Assembly: GCA_029215795.1 (NCBI GenBank) | Contig: JARDYH010000005.1 | Coordinates: 43,344,001 to 43,408,000, forward strand | Source of the DNA: Anniella stebbinsi | Lineage: Eukaryota; Chordata; Lepidosauria; Squamata; Anniellidae | Direction: 5' to 3' | DNA length: 64,000 nt | Shown here: positions 23,875 through 34,611 of the stretch, in pieces | Position numbering within the stretch: position 1 is the stretch's first letter | How the letters are laid out: each line of letters opens with the position of its first letter | Translations under genes and position numbers: made by a program | The notes under the pieces: model-generated | What the model was told of the DNA's origin: nothing | Databases searched by the model: none | Seen by the model: only the letters and a program-made list of their open reading frames with translations

Positions 23875-23962
23875 CTACAGCCATTTCTCCAGGGTGTGAT
23901 CAGAGGGTTGGACTTTATGGCCTTAAATGCCCCTTCCAACTTTACTACTCTATGATTCTATG
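23875..23962 (+). mobile_element. CR1-like LINE 3' terminus
   Basis: GGTTGGACTTTATGGCCTTA, CCCTTCCAACTTTACTACTC and the terminal TATGATTCTATGA match the classic CR1 end with its ATTCTATG repeat unit. Short 5'-truncated copy. Confidence 0.85.
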
Positions 23963-24439
23963 ACACAGCCACATCAGAGGAATAAACTCCAGAGTCTTTC
24001 CTACACTCAGCTGAGCATGAATTCCGTCAGCAACCAACCAACAGGCTCTATTCAAGATACCAGCTGTAGCTAGTCAGAAAGAGGCTTGCTCTTCACATTT
24101 CCCCTTATATAACACACTCAATTTTTTCTTCGTCCTGTCTTGGTGCTACCTGTCTCATCAACTCTGCCAAATATTCCTTCTTGCCCAAAGTGAAAGACCA
24201 TCAGAAAATTGGTTTACCTGAAATATATTAGTGACTGCTGCACAGGATTAGAGTTTTCAAGCTGTCATTCACATCCCTAGCCTTGAAGAGAATATAGATC
24301 AGCCACTTGTTTTCTTACTGTTCCCTTGGGCAGTCCCATGTTCAAGCCATATGCGGGACTGAGGAAAATGCTTTTATACAATCCAGACTCTACTCTCTAG
24401 CAGAAATCTTATTCCGTCAGTAAGAGTATGTTTGGGCCT

Positions 24440-24565
24440 TTTTTATTTTAGAGAAAAGGCAAGATGATAGAGGTTTACAAAATTATGTATAGTGTGGAGA
24501 AAGTGGGCAAAGAGAAGGTTTCTCTCCTACCCCCCCCCCCCAAATACCCAGGTCATCCAACAGAT
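24440..24565 (+). mobile_element. CR1-like LINE 3' UTR fragment
   Basis: TTTTAGAGAAAAGGCAAGAT, GATAGAGGTTTACAAAATTA and GTGTGGAGAAAGTGGGCAAA follow the conserved CR1 3' region. A C homopolymer interrupts the block near 24531. Confidence 0.8.
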
Positions 24566-24599
24566 GTGCAGCATACAAAATAAAGCACTTCTTGACTGG

Positions 24600-24790
24600 A
24601 TGTCAGCCTAAAGAGGTCTTTGGACTGACCAGCAGGGCTCTACACATGTTAAGTCTTGGGCAGAGGACTTTCCAAACTCAACTACCTGATATCCTTTTAA
24701 TTGGAACTGCTGAGTACTGGACCTGGGTCCTTAAGGATGCAAGGCATGCACTTTGCTACTGAGCTATTGACCCTTTCAAAAACTGTATTA
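24600..24790 (-). mobile_element. tRNA-Ala-like SINE remnant
   Basis: The minus-strand start reads CAATAGCTCAGTAGCAAAGT and GCATGCCTTGCATCC, an A-box-like head, followed by GACCCAGGTCCAGTACTC where the B box would lie. The 3' part contains CTGGTCAGTCCAAAGACC. Same family as 19205-19390 but more diverged. Confidence 0.65.
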
Positions 24791-25680
24791 GAATGATGGA
24801 CAAGATGAACCTTGGTCTGATCATGCAAAGCAATTCTTATGCTATTGCGTTTTCTCAGGCTACAAAGCAGATAAAAGTCAGAGGGAATTATTTGTGCCAG
24901 GTTACCCATACTACATAGAGGTTTCTGCCAAATAGGTTAACCTATAATAAGTGGAGCCAGCAAATAATCAAGCACTTCAATGCCTTAGAAAGCCATATTT
25001 TTACAGATTTATGGAAGATGCAGCTCTGCATGTGGAAAACTAGAGGACCTTTTTCAAGTGGGAATGGCCACTTGGGTCAGTCAGATGGCTAGTCTTTGCC
25101 CTACAATAGACAATAGAAATCTCTCTCATCTTCAAAAAAATTAAAGACCCAGACTGTGTTTTCGCATTTGACAAGATGCCACATGCTTTGATAATCCTTG
25201 CAGGAGATTTGTTTTTAATGCAAGATTCCTTCCTTTTAAAAAGTGGTAATTATGAAGTTATTTTCCCCAAGCTCCTGGCAGAAAAGGAAAAAAAGAGTTG
25301 GCTGAAAAGTTGAGCTGGAAGCTAGGCTGTTCTTTAGATTTCACAATAACGGAAATCTTCATTCTGTCACATTAAGAGGCAAACTTTCCCAACAGGGTGA
25401 TATCTCACCTGCCAGCCCTCCAAGGTAGGCAAAAGACAGCTATTTTCTAATATATGCTTGCAGGTGGCTGTAATAACAAAACAAAGCACAGAACAAAAAC
25501 AGGACTATTGATTGTTTTTAAGGGCTTATCCAGAAAATAAAACCCACTGATTTATTTCCCCTCTCACTCTCACCCCAATTCAGGGGCAACAACACAACAT
25601 CCAAATTCCAAAATTCAAGATGTTTCAGTATGTAGTAGCTTGTTCCTAGTCTTGGGGAAAGGGAAAGAGAAGAGGGGCCA
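24791..25680. other. Unassigned non-coding stretch
   Basis: No repeat family or exon recognised. Confidence 0.4.
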
Positions 25681-25739
25681 TATCATATTCAAGTCCAAGA
25701 TATGGCCAACCACGTATCATATTCAAGTCCAAGATATGG
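25681..25739. repeat. 25-base direct repeat, two copies
   Basis: TATCATATTCAAGTCCAAGA plus TATGG occurs at 25681-25705 and again at 25715-25739, separated by nine bases. A second small duplication, AATTATACATYTAGAGAACA, lies at about 25878-25920. These are local tandem duplications of recent appearance. Confidence 0.9.
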
Positions 25740-25989
25740 TAGAAGCATGAAGATTTGTCCTGGACAGAAATAATCGTTCATATTGCAGAAGACATCATTC
25801 TTGGAGTTATCCGTCATTTGGATAGTTGTGCATGGTAGTTATTTTCAACTATGTAAGCAAAAACTGGCATAATGATCCAATTATACATTTAGAGAACAAC
25901 AATTATACATCTAGAGAACAACATAATATTCGCAGACATATGCATTCTTAGAATCAATCTCCTGTTTCCCTTTCAGCCAGAACAACCAG

Positions 25990-26120
25990 AGCTACATCTA
26001 CACCACGCAGGATATAAGCCTTTGGAAATGGATTGAAAATGGTATATGAAATGTATCCTGAGCCTGAACTGTTATCAGTACCATTATAAACTGTTTTAAA
26101 GAAGTAGTGTAGATCCTGCC
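25990..26120. mobile_element. Family B MITE copy
   Basis: GCTACATCTACACCACGCAG at the left and AGAAGTAGTGTAGATCCTGC at the right, with TGGTATATGAAATGTATCCT and CATTATAAACTGTTTTAAAG inside. Non-coding. Confidence 0.85.
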
Positions 26121-27467
26121 TAGTTCACAGGTAAGTGGCCACATCCTAGGTGTTTTGGGGGTGGACAAATCACACAGGCCTTACATTGCTTGCCCTTTCT
26201 ATAGCTTAACCCAAATCCTATACTGATCAAGTTCCTAAGATCTGTCAGGGAATTCTTTACCTGGCAGACACTGGATGACATACAAGTAAATTACTACTTT
26301 AGTAATACCTTGTTCCATTTGAAATATCTGGCAGTGACTGCTGTCAGGACCCTTTTTGAAAATGCTTGGTGCACAGATGTTTATTATTTGTTTTATTTTA
26401 AGCATTTCCCCCCCACACACACACACACACACTCTTCAGCCAAAAGGCTCCCAGATCAGCTTACATAAGATCAATAAAAACAACAATAAATGGTCCCTGC
26501 CTGAAGGTTTGCAATCTAAAAGAGGTGTCGCAAAAAGGGAAACGGATGGGGAGGCAGGAGGAAAACATGCAACAATACCTAAGGTTGCCAAATTCTTATA
26601 ATGGTCATCTTGAATGGAAACAGCTCAGGGAAAGGAGAATCCTTTGGAGTCCCATCTCACTAAGGGCTACTGCTAGATAATAGCTGAGGGAGAAGAGGAG
26701 CCAAGTCTCACCTCATTGCTCCCTTTGCCTATTGGGGGTTGGGTAGGGAGCAATGATTCCATAAACACAAGGCATAAAGGAATCATATGGGAGTGTATTA
26801 TCCACATTATTCTCCTGGGAAGGAACATCTGAGCATGACCTTCACTTCCCAGTGGGTTTCTGTACTCATTCCATGGGTGTGTGCTCTTATGATCACTTAG
26901 ATCTTGTGACTGCCAAAACTTCAGTCCAAACCCAACTTCAGAACAGAGTACAACCATGATAAAACTATTGCCCATGTAACATATGAAAACCCAATGCCGG
27001 TCCTCTGACAAAACTAGACATGCGCTAAATATCCCACACAGAGAGACACTTTGGTAGGGGCCATTTGTGCCCTGCAAAAGTAGAGAGATGTTTTCAGTTA
27101 CTTTCAAGGAGTTAGTTTTCATTGGGAGGAGCTTGCTGTTATTTAAGACATGGTGACAGAAGGTCTTGTCATTTTTGTTTCTTAAACAAGAAAAAAAAAG
27201 GCTTGTTCTCACTTCAAGCAGTGGTGGAGCTCTAATCAAAACAGACCAGTGGCATTTCCATTTGCCCAATGGGTACAATACGTAACAAAAGTTCTCTTCA
27301 GGTATTCAGATTTTGTATCCATGGAGGATCGGGACTCAATCGCTAGTCCCACATGATGGGGAAGGTCTAAAGAGAAAGCATAATTGTGTTTGGCTAAACG
27401 TAGTTAATCTTCCATGTAACTGGGAACTCTAGCAATCAGGCAATTGTAGCAATATAAACCTCATATT
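26121..27467. other. Unassigned non-coding stretch
   Basis: Includes a C run with (CA)n at 26409-26432 and a 201-codon minus-strand open frame (26673-27278) lacking any recognisable domain or splice logic. Sequence around 26440-26580 (GATCAGCTTACATAAGATCA) has the look of a diverged LINE or SINE end. Confidence 0.4.
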
Positions 27468-27537
27468 TATTTATTTATATATTTATTACATTTGTATACC
27501 GCCCCATAGCCGAAGCTCTCTGGGCGGTTTACAAAGA
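27468..27537 (-). mobile_element. L2-type LINE 3' tail
   Basis: TTTATTTATTTATA followed by ACCGCCCCATAGCCGAAGCT and CTCTGGGCGGTTTAC is the extreme 3' end of the same L2 family as 10944-11250, on the minus strand and only about 70 bases long. Confidence 0.85.
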
Positions 27538-28953
27538 AGGTTTTCCTCTTCAGACCTTCTTTGTCAACCCAAGGAGTTTGGAGGTGGAGGGTCCAGGGCA
27601 CATGGACCCCATCTACTTTAATGGATACACATTTTGAATGATAGGAGAAAGCTAAAGTAATGCCCAGAGACCAAATGTTTACAGGCAAGTTGTATTATAA
27701 CAACTAAATTAGGATGTCGATAAAGCATAGAGTTGATTTTTGAGAGAGGGAGTCTGTGTCCTTTAGTTTTAAATGCCAGCTCTATCATTAAAAACAGTGG
27801 GCAGTCGCCTCAGGCAGCAGATGCTGGGAGGCAGCAGCTAGGGGTTTGAGGTGAAATCTATAGGCCACACAGCCTGCTTTGTCCCTACTAAGCTAGCCTG
27901 TTGCCTTCAGGTGCAGTGGAGGATGCTGCCTCATACTGAAGAAAGAGTCAACTGCCAGTCCAGTCACCTTTTGTTCATGGAACTAGAGGGAGCACCATCT
28001 TGTTCTTTACCACAGGCAGCAGAATGTCTTGGGACAGCGTTGCATGGGCAAACATTTCTTCTTTCCTTTTCCCTCCCTTCCAGAGAATACTATAGATTTA
28101 ATTGGTGGGCTGAGGGTGGGAGCGACTGCTCCATTTTCAATCTCTTTCTGTCTCTCTCTTAGGTGCTCAGCATTGAGTTTAATCTCTCTTCCTCTCCCCA
28201 GTCCTCATTTGCAAAGCTACTTCCCCCATGTAAGATAAAGACCATCCTGGGCTAGGAGTGACTTTGGTGCCCTCCAATTGTCAGTTTTGCAGAGTCACCC
28301 AGAGGATTTATGGGGTCTAGCGCAGGTGTGATGTCCATCAAGAATGACAAAACCTTGATCTCTCAGCCAGAGTACTACAGTTTGCACAAACCAAAGTTTG
28401 AAAAGCCACATTCTGAGCAGTGTGCAACACAGCAGAACTATCACAGGATAGCAGCTCCTATCTTTTGGTAAGCATTCTTTATTTTAGAATATCCATTATT
28501 TTTATCTTTAAAAATAATTTTTAATAATTATGAATAAAAAGATATCCCGCTGACCTCTTGCAGCTTACAGCTTTTTTTTATTATTATTATTTATTTAGTG
28601 CTTGTAGTGTTTACAGCATTTGAAGTGCTAAGTGCTTGCTAACATGGCCTCAAAGTAAAGCTGAGTTCCACTGATCTTTACCTAGCACAAATGATATCAA
28701 AGTGGAAACTGAAAAACAAGCATACTTTAAAGCTAATTGAAGGAAGAAGATCAGTTTTGTAGTTAGTACCCAAATAACCTGTAGAACCTTGAAAGAAAGG
28801 TCACAGACACATGCTTTTTGCCACCCAAGTTCACTGCAGACCAAACATTAAAAATGCACACCCCTCAGCTCAGCTTGGCATCCCACTCAGCTTGGTTTGG
28901 CAGTCCCTTCAACTCCACTTGTTCCCCCCCCCCTCAGCTTGGTGCCCTATATG
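27538..28953. other. Unassigned non-coding stretch
   Basis: Contains a diverged tract near 28525-28620 with ATTATTATTATTTATTTAGT resembling a LINE tail, and a C homopolymer at 28925. No exon recognised. Confidence 0.4.
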
Positions 28954-29239
28954 ACATAAGAACATAAGAAGAGCCATGCTGGATCAGACCAAGGGTCCAT
29001 CCAGCACTCTGCTCACACAATGGCCAACCAGCTGTCAACCAGAAACCCACAAGCAGGAGTATAACAGCACCCTCTGGCCCATGTTCCCCAGCAACTGGTG
29101 TACAGAGACATACTGTCTCTGATACCGGAGGTAGCACATAGCCATCAGGACCAATAGTCATTGATAGCCTTCTCCAGGAATTTATCCAAACCCCTTTGAA
29201 AGCCATCCAAATTGGTGGCCATCACCACATCTTGTAGTG
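28954..29239 (-). mobile_element. CR1-like LINE 3' end
   Basis: On the plus strand it begins ACATAAGAACATAAGAAGAG and continues GCTGGATCAGACCAAGGGTC, GGCCAACCAGCTGTCAACCA and GATACCGGAGGTAGCACATA. This is the reverse complement of the CR1 3' region at 33632-34046. It stops in CACATCTTGTAGTGATGGCC, its 5' truncation point. Confidence 0.9.
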
Positions 29240-29469
29240 ATGGCCACCAGCTCACCCACACTAAGGCCAGTCCTGCCCCCATGCAACCCCTTATGTTACC
29301 CAATCACAGCAAAAACCTCCTTCTGGAGCTCAGCAGCAACAGTAGGTAAGCAGCCTTTGCAGCCCCAGCCTCCTCCACCTTGCTCCACCAAAGAATATAT
29401 TCCAGCTGTTTCAACAAAGGAGTCACATGATCCCTGTTGGCAATAATCTTTGGAGTCCTTCTCTTATGT

Positions 29470-29832
29470 TCCAGAAACCTCTGAGAACAGGGCCTTTTCA
29501 GCAGCTGGGCCTGGGATCAGGCACTCCCTTCCAAAGGAGACCCATTTTACCTCCTCATTCATGGTCTTACAGAAGCTGGCAAATACCCTATTTATTATGA
29601 AGGCATTCAGTCTGTAATTTTAATTTATTGCTCTACTCAGTCTCTATTTTTATGAATATCTTAAATATTTGGATTACTGCTACCTTGTTTTCTGCTGCTG
29701 TTTTCATGGTTTATGCTATGTTGTAAAATAGACAGATGATTTTAATGGTTAAATTATCGACCGTTATAAACCACTTAGATTACCTCAGAAATAAGACACG
29801 GCATAAATGTTTTAAAATAAATAAATACAATT
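29470..29832 (+). mobile_element. L2-type LINE 3' end
   Basis: Begins with a remnant of the reverse-transcriptase C-terminus (frame reading ENRAFSAAGPGIRHSLPS, compare the family's RAFSxxAPxLWNxLP), followed by a T-rich 3' UTR with GACCGTTATAAACCACTTAG and an AAATAAATAAATA tail. 5'-truncated and inactive. Confidence 0.82.
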
Positions 29833-30367
29833 GTGTGCCAATTTAGATTTGTGCTTCTATATGCAGGTCATACCAATGTATGGCTCATGGGATTCAATAG
29901 GTAATTGGCTCCACTTCCTGTGTCCCCATTTTGGGTCTTGCTCTGGTTGGTAGATAAACCGGATAATAGTAAAAAAGCAAAGTGGGGGCCTGCCATCATT
30001 ATTTCCTATGAATACCTCAGCACTATATGGTAACTAACCTTTGTTACTAGACACATCTCACATTGGAGCCATTTTGTGGTGGTGCCCAGGACAGTTTCTC
30101 AAATTTTCAAATGTGTCCAAGGACCCACAAAGGTTGCTTACCCCTGACCTAAGCAATCTTGCCACTTGGCTAAAGCCTCTTTTGAAGGGTCATTAACTTC
30201 TTGTGTAGATAAAACTGCATGGAAAACATTCTACCACATAACATTTCCAGTGCTGCATGATGATTCAGAATACGGCCTTCTCTATCATTTGAATTATCTT
30301 TACATGAAGCTCTCCAGCTTGCTGTCACTTGCTTAATCTACTGCCTATACAGAATGCAAGGCATACT

Positions 30368-30775
30368 ATTATTTTTTTAATTACATTTGTATCCTATTCT
30401 TCCTTTACATTGCTCAGGGTGCCGTATGAGAGGACTATCCCACTTTATTCTGACAACAACCCTGTGGGATACAAGGTTAAGTATATAAGAGCATAAGAAG
30501 AGCCACTGCGGATCAGACCAAGGGTCCATCTAGCAGCACTCTGTTAATACAGTGGCCAACCAGCTGTCAACCAGGCACCCACTAGCAGGACATGCTGCAA
30601 CAGCACCCTCCCACCCATGTTCCCCTGCAAATGGTGTATATAGGTTTACTGCCTCTGATACTGGTTCAAGGTGGTGTCTGGCCTAGCCTCACCCAGTGAG
30701 CCTTGTGGCTGGACAGAGATTTGAACTCTCTCTCCCAAGTCCGGTTTTGTCCACTGTACTATACTGGCTCTCAAC
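30368..30775 (-). mobile_element. tRNA-derived SINE split by a CR1 insertion
   Basis: The left piece (to about 30483) has ACATTTGTATCCTATTCTTC and GACAACAACCCTGTGGGATA. The right piece (from about 30668) has GCCTCACCCAGTGAGCCTTG, GATTTGAACTCTCTCTCCCA (B box on the minus strand) and CACTGTACTATACTGGCTCT (A box end). Between them lies a CR1 3' end, so the SINE is the older insertion. Confidence 0.82.
30484..30667 (-). mobile_element. CR1-like LINE 3' end nested in a SINE
   Basis: ATAAGAGCATAAGAAGAGCC, GGATCAGACCAAGGGTCCAT, GTGGCCAACCAGCTGTCAAC and TACTGCCTCTGATACTGG match 28954-29239. It interrupts the tRNA-SINE described at 30368-30775. Confidence 0.85.
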
Positions 30776-31458
30776 CCTAACCGGTTTTAGATGTGGGGCA
30801 TGAGCTAGAATAATGCAGTACATACAAGCCAACTTTACATTTCTGGTCTTTACATTTCCTGTTCCTCAGACTGCTAATTGCCCTAAATGAAGTTCTCTCA
30901 CAAAAGACAAGCACACGGTTCCGCTATCCGTTTCCATTTTCTAAACCGTTCTCATAACTTTCTTTCTGCACTTTTTCCAGCTTTCAAATAATAAAAACAC
31001 CAGGAGAAATAGGTAGACGATACCAACGACGGCTGCACCACTGAAGTGCTAACATTACTACCACATGCACTGTGCTTAAGCATCCCTCCAAGGCTCATAT
31101 TGCCTAGAGAACTTGTGGAATCTCCATCATCTGAGGCTTTTAGGTAGAGGTTGGCAAGCATACTTTGAGAATGAGATTTGCTCTCTCTAGAATCAAGGTG
31201 TGAGGTCCAGATGGTTAAGGCACTTGGATACATTCCTGCAAGTTGTAGGTTCAACTTTCAAACTAGGAAGCTGCTGCCTCAATTCTACCTTGCTATAAAT
31301 AGGTGTGTGATCTATTGGGACAGGAAATCTAAAGGTGGCAGGCCTTAATAAAACTGATTCCATCACTCTGAAGTATACACCAAAACTAAAAAAAATGGGT
31401 GTGTTTTGAATTCACTTAGATAAATGGCTCAAGATCAACTTTTTACTTTCCCTGCCAG
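30776..31458. other. Unassigned non-coding stretch
   Basis: No repeat recognised. Ends in a polypyrimidine tract (CTTTTTACTTTCCCTGCCAG at 31439-31458) that could act as a splice acceptor for the candidate exon that follows. Confidence 0.4.
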
Positions 31459-31698
31459 GAAGCAGAAAAGGTGGAATGGATTACACTCGAGGTCCCCTAT
31501 CCAAGTTCCTTCATCCTACACAACCCCAGTGAAACACTGCAATTTGGTTGGCGGCAAATCCAGGAGCAGGAATACCTGGCAGCTCTCCAGAGACGGGGTC
31601 TTGTGCCTGATATTCTGAAAGGCTCTCCTAGGTTATTGCTAGGGACTTTCAATAAGTCCATTGCTTTCGTAAACACTAAAATTCAACTACATTGCTGA
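31459..31698 (+). CDS. Candidate terminal exon, product unknown
   Basis: A polypyrimidine tract ending in CAG at 31458 is directly followed by an open frame of 79 codons, reading EAEKVEWITLEVPYPSSF at its start, FGWRQIQEQEYLAALQRRG in the middle, and a TGA stop at 31696-31698. The middle is charged and helix-like, more protein-like than other frames in the window. I do not recognise the family. No strong GT donor is visible inside, so it would have to be a last exon, yet no AATAAA follows closely. Alternatives are a decayed exon, a degraded transposon-encoded segment, or chance. Low confidence. Confidence 0.25.
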   Translation, partial: EAEKVEWITLEVPYPSSFILHNPSETLQFGWRQIQEQEYLAALQRRGLVPDILKGSPRLLLGTFNKSIAFVNTKIQLHC

Positions 31699-32411
31699 AA
31701 TTAAATGGAAAATCCGCGTCTATACTAATAACCCACAGAGGCATCTGAACATATGAAGATGGACAAGCAAGACTGAAGCAGGCTGCGTACCCTGGCAAAT
31801 TCTTGGGAGCAGGACCAAACACAGCTGTTTCCACTCAACAAAGACAAAAGAGAAAGAGAGAGAGAGCGTGTAACTCCAGCAGTGCTAGATCAGTTTATAT
31901 GAAACATGAGGACAGATACCCTGGAATCTAGGAGAGCAGCAGCCCTTACTGACTGTATATTAAAACAAGGGAAAGGGTACCAAGTGCCAATAACTGTCAG
32001 AAGGCATTTCAGCTGCTGCAACTTTGGCAAGACAGACACAACTAATTTAGCACTGCCTTGCTGAGGTATATTAAGCTGTCAATCTGGATGATAGGAGTTT
32101 AATCACCCACAATAGATCAAAGCCCCACTCGTCTCTCTGGTGGTGGGCAAGGCTCACACATAAAAACCAAGGAAGAGATGATCTTGCAGAGAATATATGG
32201 CAGGAAAACATGGATGAAATGGAGCCCTTCCAAAATATGGAAGGAGATAATACCTTTCTTCTCATGGGGGTTGTATCTCATGGTTCTCTAGAGAGGAAAG
32301 CTCTTCTTTCCCCCTACTTCCATCAGAAAAGTGATACTTATTGGTGCAGGCAAGTGGTTTAGCAGACCTGTCAGAGACCTTGTGTCAAATCATTACGAAT
32401 GTGGAATAAAA
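31699..32411. other. Unassigned non-coding stretch
   Basis: Contains a short (AG)n tract near 31851-31866. No other feature recognised. Confidence 0.4.
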
Positions 32412-32500
32412 AGCAGGAAATGACACTACAAAAGCGGATTGTGCCCCAACAAGTTATCAGTGCACTTCAATAGTTACTATAAAGTAGTGTAGATCTAGCC
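32412..32500. mobile_element. Family B MITE, degenerate
   Basis: Only the right end, AAAGTAGTGTAGATCTAGCC, is well kept. GCCCCAACAAGTTATCAG corresponds to the family core. The left end (GACACTACAAAAGC) is eroded. Confidence 0.6.
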
Positions 32501-32707
32501 AAATAAGTAGGCAACTTGTGTACAGCACCTTTGTCCCAATCAGAAATGTCTGTATGTGCCTGCAGGAGAGTAAGTGTGCATCTTCGATTGTCATTGTTTT
32601 TAAAGGGGTGTGAAGTATCACAGGCTCCAGCGTGGCAACAAATATACCAAAGTGTAGCTAAAACGACTACTGGTGGGACGTTGGTCTCTCTGTCAATTCC
32701 ATCTTAG

Positions 32708-33464
32708 CAGGGTGGATAAAAATCAATGTTTTTTTAAAAAAAAAATCAGATTTTTAAAATGTAAATTGGATTTTTTAAAATTTAAATTGGATTTTTAAAA
32801 TAAAATGCTTTTTGAGGAAAAATCTACCTAAAAATGTTTTCTATTTATGATACATTATAGTCCAAAGGTTATTCATCATGAAATAAGGATTAGTTTTTAA
32901 TTATGTAGCATGAGGCTGTATATTCATGCAATGTTTAAATTTTTTGGTAAATGAATTCCATTAATCCATTCACAATGTCATGCTCTTCCAGAGGTTTCTG
33001 AAAGATTATTGGGCAATTTTTCTGTCTAGAAGATATTATCACAGATGCTTGGTTTTACAGCTCTCAAAACTGTGAATTTGTGGCTGCAGAGATCACAATC
33101 CCATTGTTCCTTTGCAAATCTATGTACACAGAATCAACCCCTTACCTCTGAAGTGCTAAATTTCAAAAAATTCAATGAATAGATTGTTGGGAGTGGAACA
33201 GATCTGCACAAGAAGCTAAGTGTGAGGAGGGAGGGGCAAGCAGTAAAAATGAAAATGAAACCTTCATCTGGTTGTAAATATTAAGATTATACCAGCAAGA
33301 ATGAGTCTTTGGGAACTGTATTAATAAAATATGTATTAAGCTTATAGCGAGGAAGAGTGCACTTTTTGGGGGGGAGGAGAGGGAAGTCACATGATTAAAT
33401 CAAGTCTTTCTGAGTAATGATTTAAATCATGATTTAAATCATGATTTAAAACAAATCCACCCTG
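32708..33464. mobile_element. Non-autonomous hAT-like element with perfect 8-bp TSD
   Basis: Element of 757 bp starting CAGGGTGGATAAAAATCAAT and ending CAAATCCACCCTG, flanked by CATCTTAG at 32700-32707 and 33465-33472. The subterminal zones are AT-rich arrays: TTTTTAAAAT-type repeats on the left, and ATGATTTAAATC repeated three times on the right, probably transposase binding zones (inference). The interior is AT-rich and non-coding. CAGGG termini and 8-bp TSDs are hallmarks of the hAT superfamily. Elements with these ATTTAAATC ends are, to my knowledge, widespread in reptiles. Confidence 0.95.
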
Positions 33465-33631
33465 CATCTTAGAATACTTCATTTCACTGCACTCTATTGG
33501 CATGGATTCATGAGCTTAGTCAACCTCAATATCTGAGCTCTACTAAACCAATCAAAAATTAAAGGGGGAAAAAACAATTTGATTTGACTCACCTAGCCTA
33601 CATTATGACAATAAGAGCCCAGTGGTGTAAG

Positions 33632-34046
33632 GCACTCCCTCTCCCATAATACTAGAATCCGGGGCCATCCCATGAAGCTGATTGGTAGGAGATTCAGGAC
33701 AGATAAAAGAAAGTACTTCACATAGGACACTGTTAAACAGTGGAATTGGCTATCATAACACATAGTGATGGCCACCAATTTGTACAGCTTTAAAAGAGGA
33801 TTGGATAAATTCCTGGAGAAGGCTTCCAGTGGTCCTGATGGCTATGTGCTATGTGCTACCTCCAGCATCAGAGGCAGTAAGTCTATATACATGAGTTTGC
33901 TGGGGAACGTGGGTGGGAGGGTATTGTTGCACCATGTCCTGCTTTGTTGGTCTCTAATGAACAGCTGGTTGGTCACTGTGTGAACAGAGTGCTGGACTAG
34001 ATAAACCCTTGGTCTGATCCACCAGGGCTTTTCGTTTGTTCTTATG
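33632..34046 (+). mobile_element. CR1-like LINE 3' end
   Basis: The longest CR1 3' UTR here. It contains CTCTCCCATAATACTAGAAT, GCTGATTGGTAGGAGATTCA, CACATAGTGATGGCCACCAA, GGATTGGATAAATTCCTGGA and the end TTCGTTTGTTCTTATG. No reverse-transcriptase frame remains. It serves as reference for the other CR1 fragments in the window. Confidence 0.9.
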
Positions 34047-34283
34047 GCACATGCAACATACAGCTAAATCATTCTCATGGGAGAGGTGTCATAATCACAC
34101 ATGCTGGCCCCATGCTCTTGCTACACCCATCTGCCACACAATAAATGTCCTGTTTGCCCAGGAGGCTATGGGCATATACTGCAACACAGAGTCTGTACAC
34201 AAATATCCATACTCCCAGAGAGAAGGAAGAGCACTGATCTTGCATTTGCAGGCTACGCATCATGGGAGATATGCCCATAGGTG

Positions 34284-34603
34284 TAGGCTGACCATATGAA
34301 AAGGAGGACAGGGCACATGTAACTTTAACAGTTGTAGAGAAAAGGGAATTTCAGCCAGTGTCATTTGTATGCAATTAGTCCCTGGTGAAATTCCCTCTTC
34401 ATCACAGCAGTTAAAGTTGCAGGCACTATACTAGAGTGACCATATACAAAAGAAGGCAGGGCCCCTGCAACTTTAACTGTTGTGATGAAGAGGGAATTTC
34501 ACCAGGAACTAATTGCATACAAATGACACTGGCTGAAATCCCCTTTTCTCTACAACTGTTAAAGTTACATGAGCCCTGTCCTCCTTTTCATATAGTCAGC
34601 CTA
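34284..34603. mobile_element. hAT-like MITE, family A, with near-perfect 8-bp TSD
   Basis: Starts TAGGCTGACCATATGAAAAG and ends TTTTCATATAGTCAGCCTA. The flanks are CATAGGTG (34276-34283) and CATAGGCG (34604-34611), matching at seven of eight positions. An internal secondary terminus, AGAGTGACCATATACAAAAG near 34434, shows that the element is two palindromic units joined head to head. Non-coding. Confidence 0.92.
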
Positions 34604-34611
34604 CATAGGCG

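Noticed and set aside
25681..25739. CRISPR-like direct repeats
   Set aside because: Only two copies with a nine-base spacer in vertebrate-type DNA; a local duplication.
26673..27278. 201-codon open frame on the minus strand, the longest in the window
   Set aside because: Composition is unremarkable and no conserved motif is visible. A frame of this length is expected by chance somewhere in 64 kb times six frames.
28954..29239. Frame on the minus strand across GGATCAGACC-type sequence
   Set aside because: This is the CR1 3' UTR, which does not encode protein.
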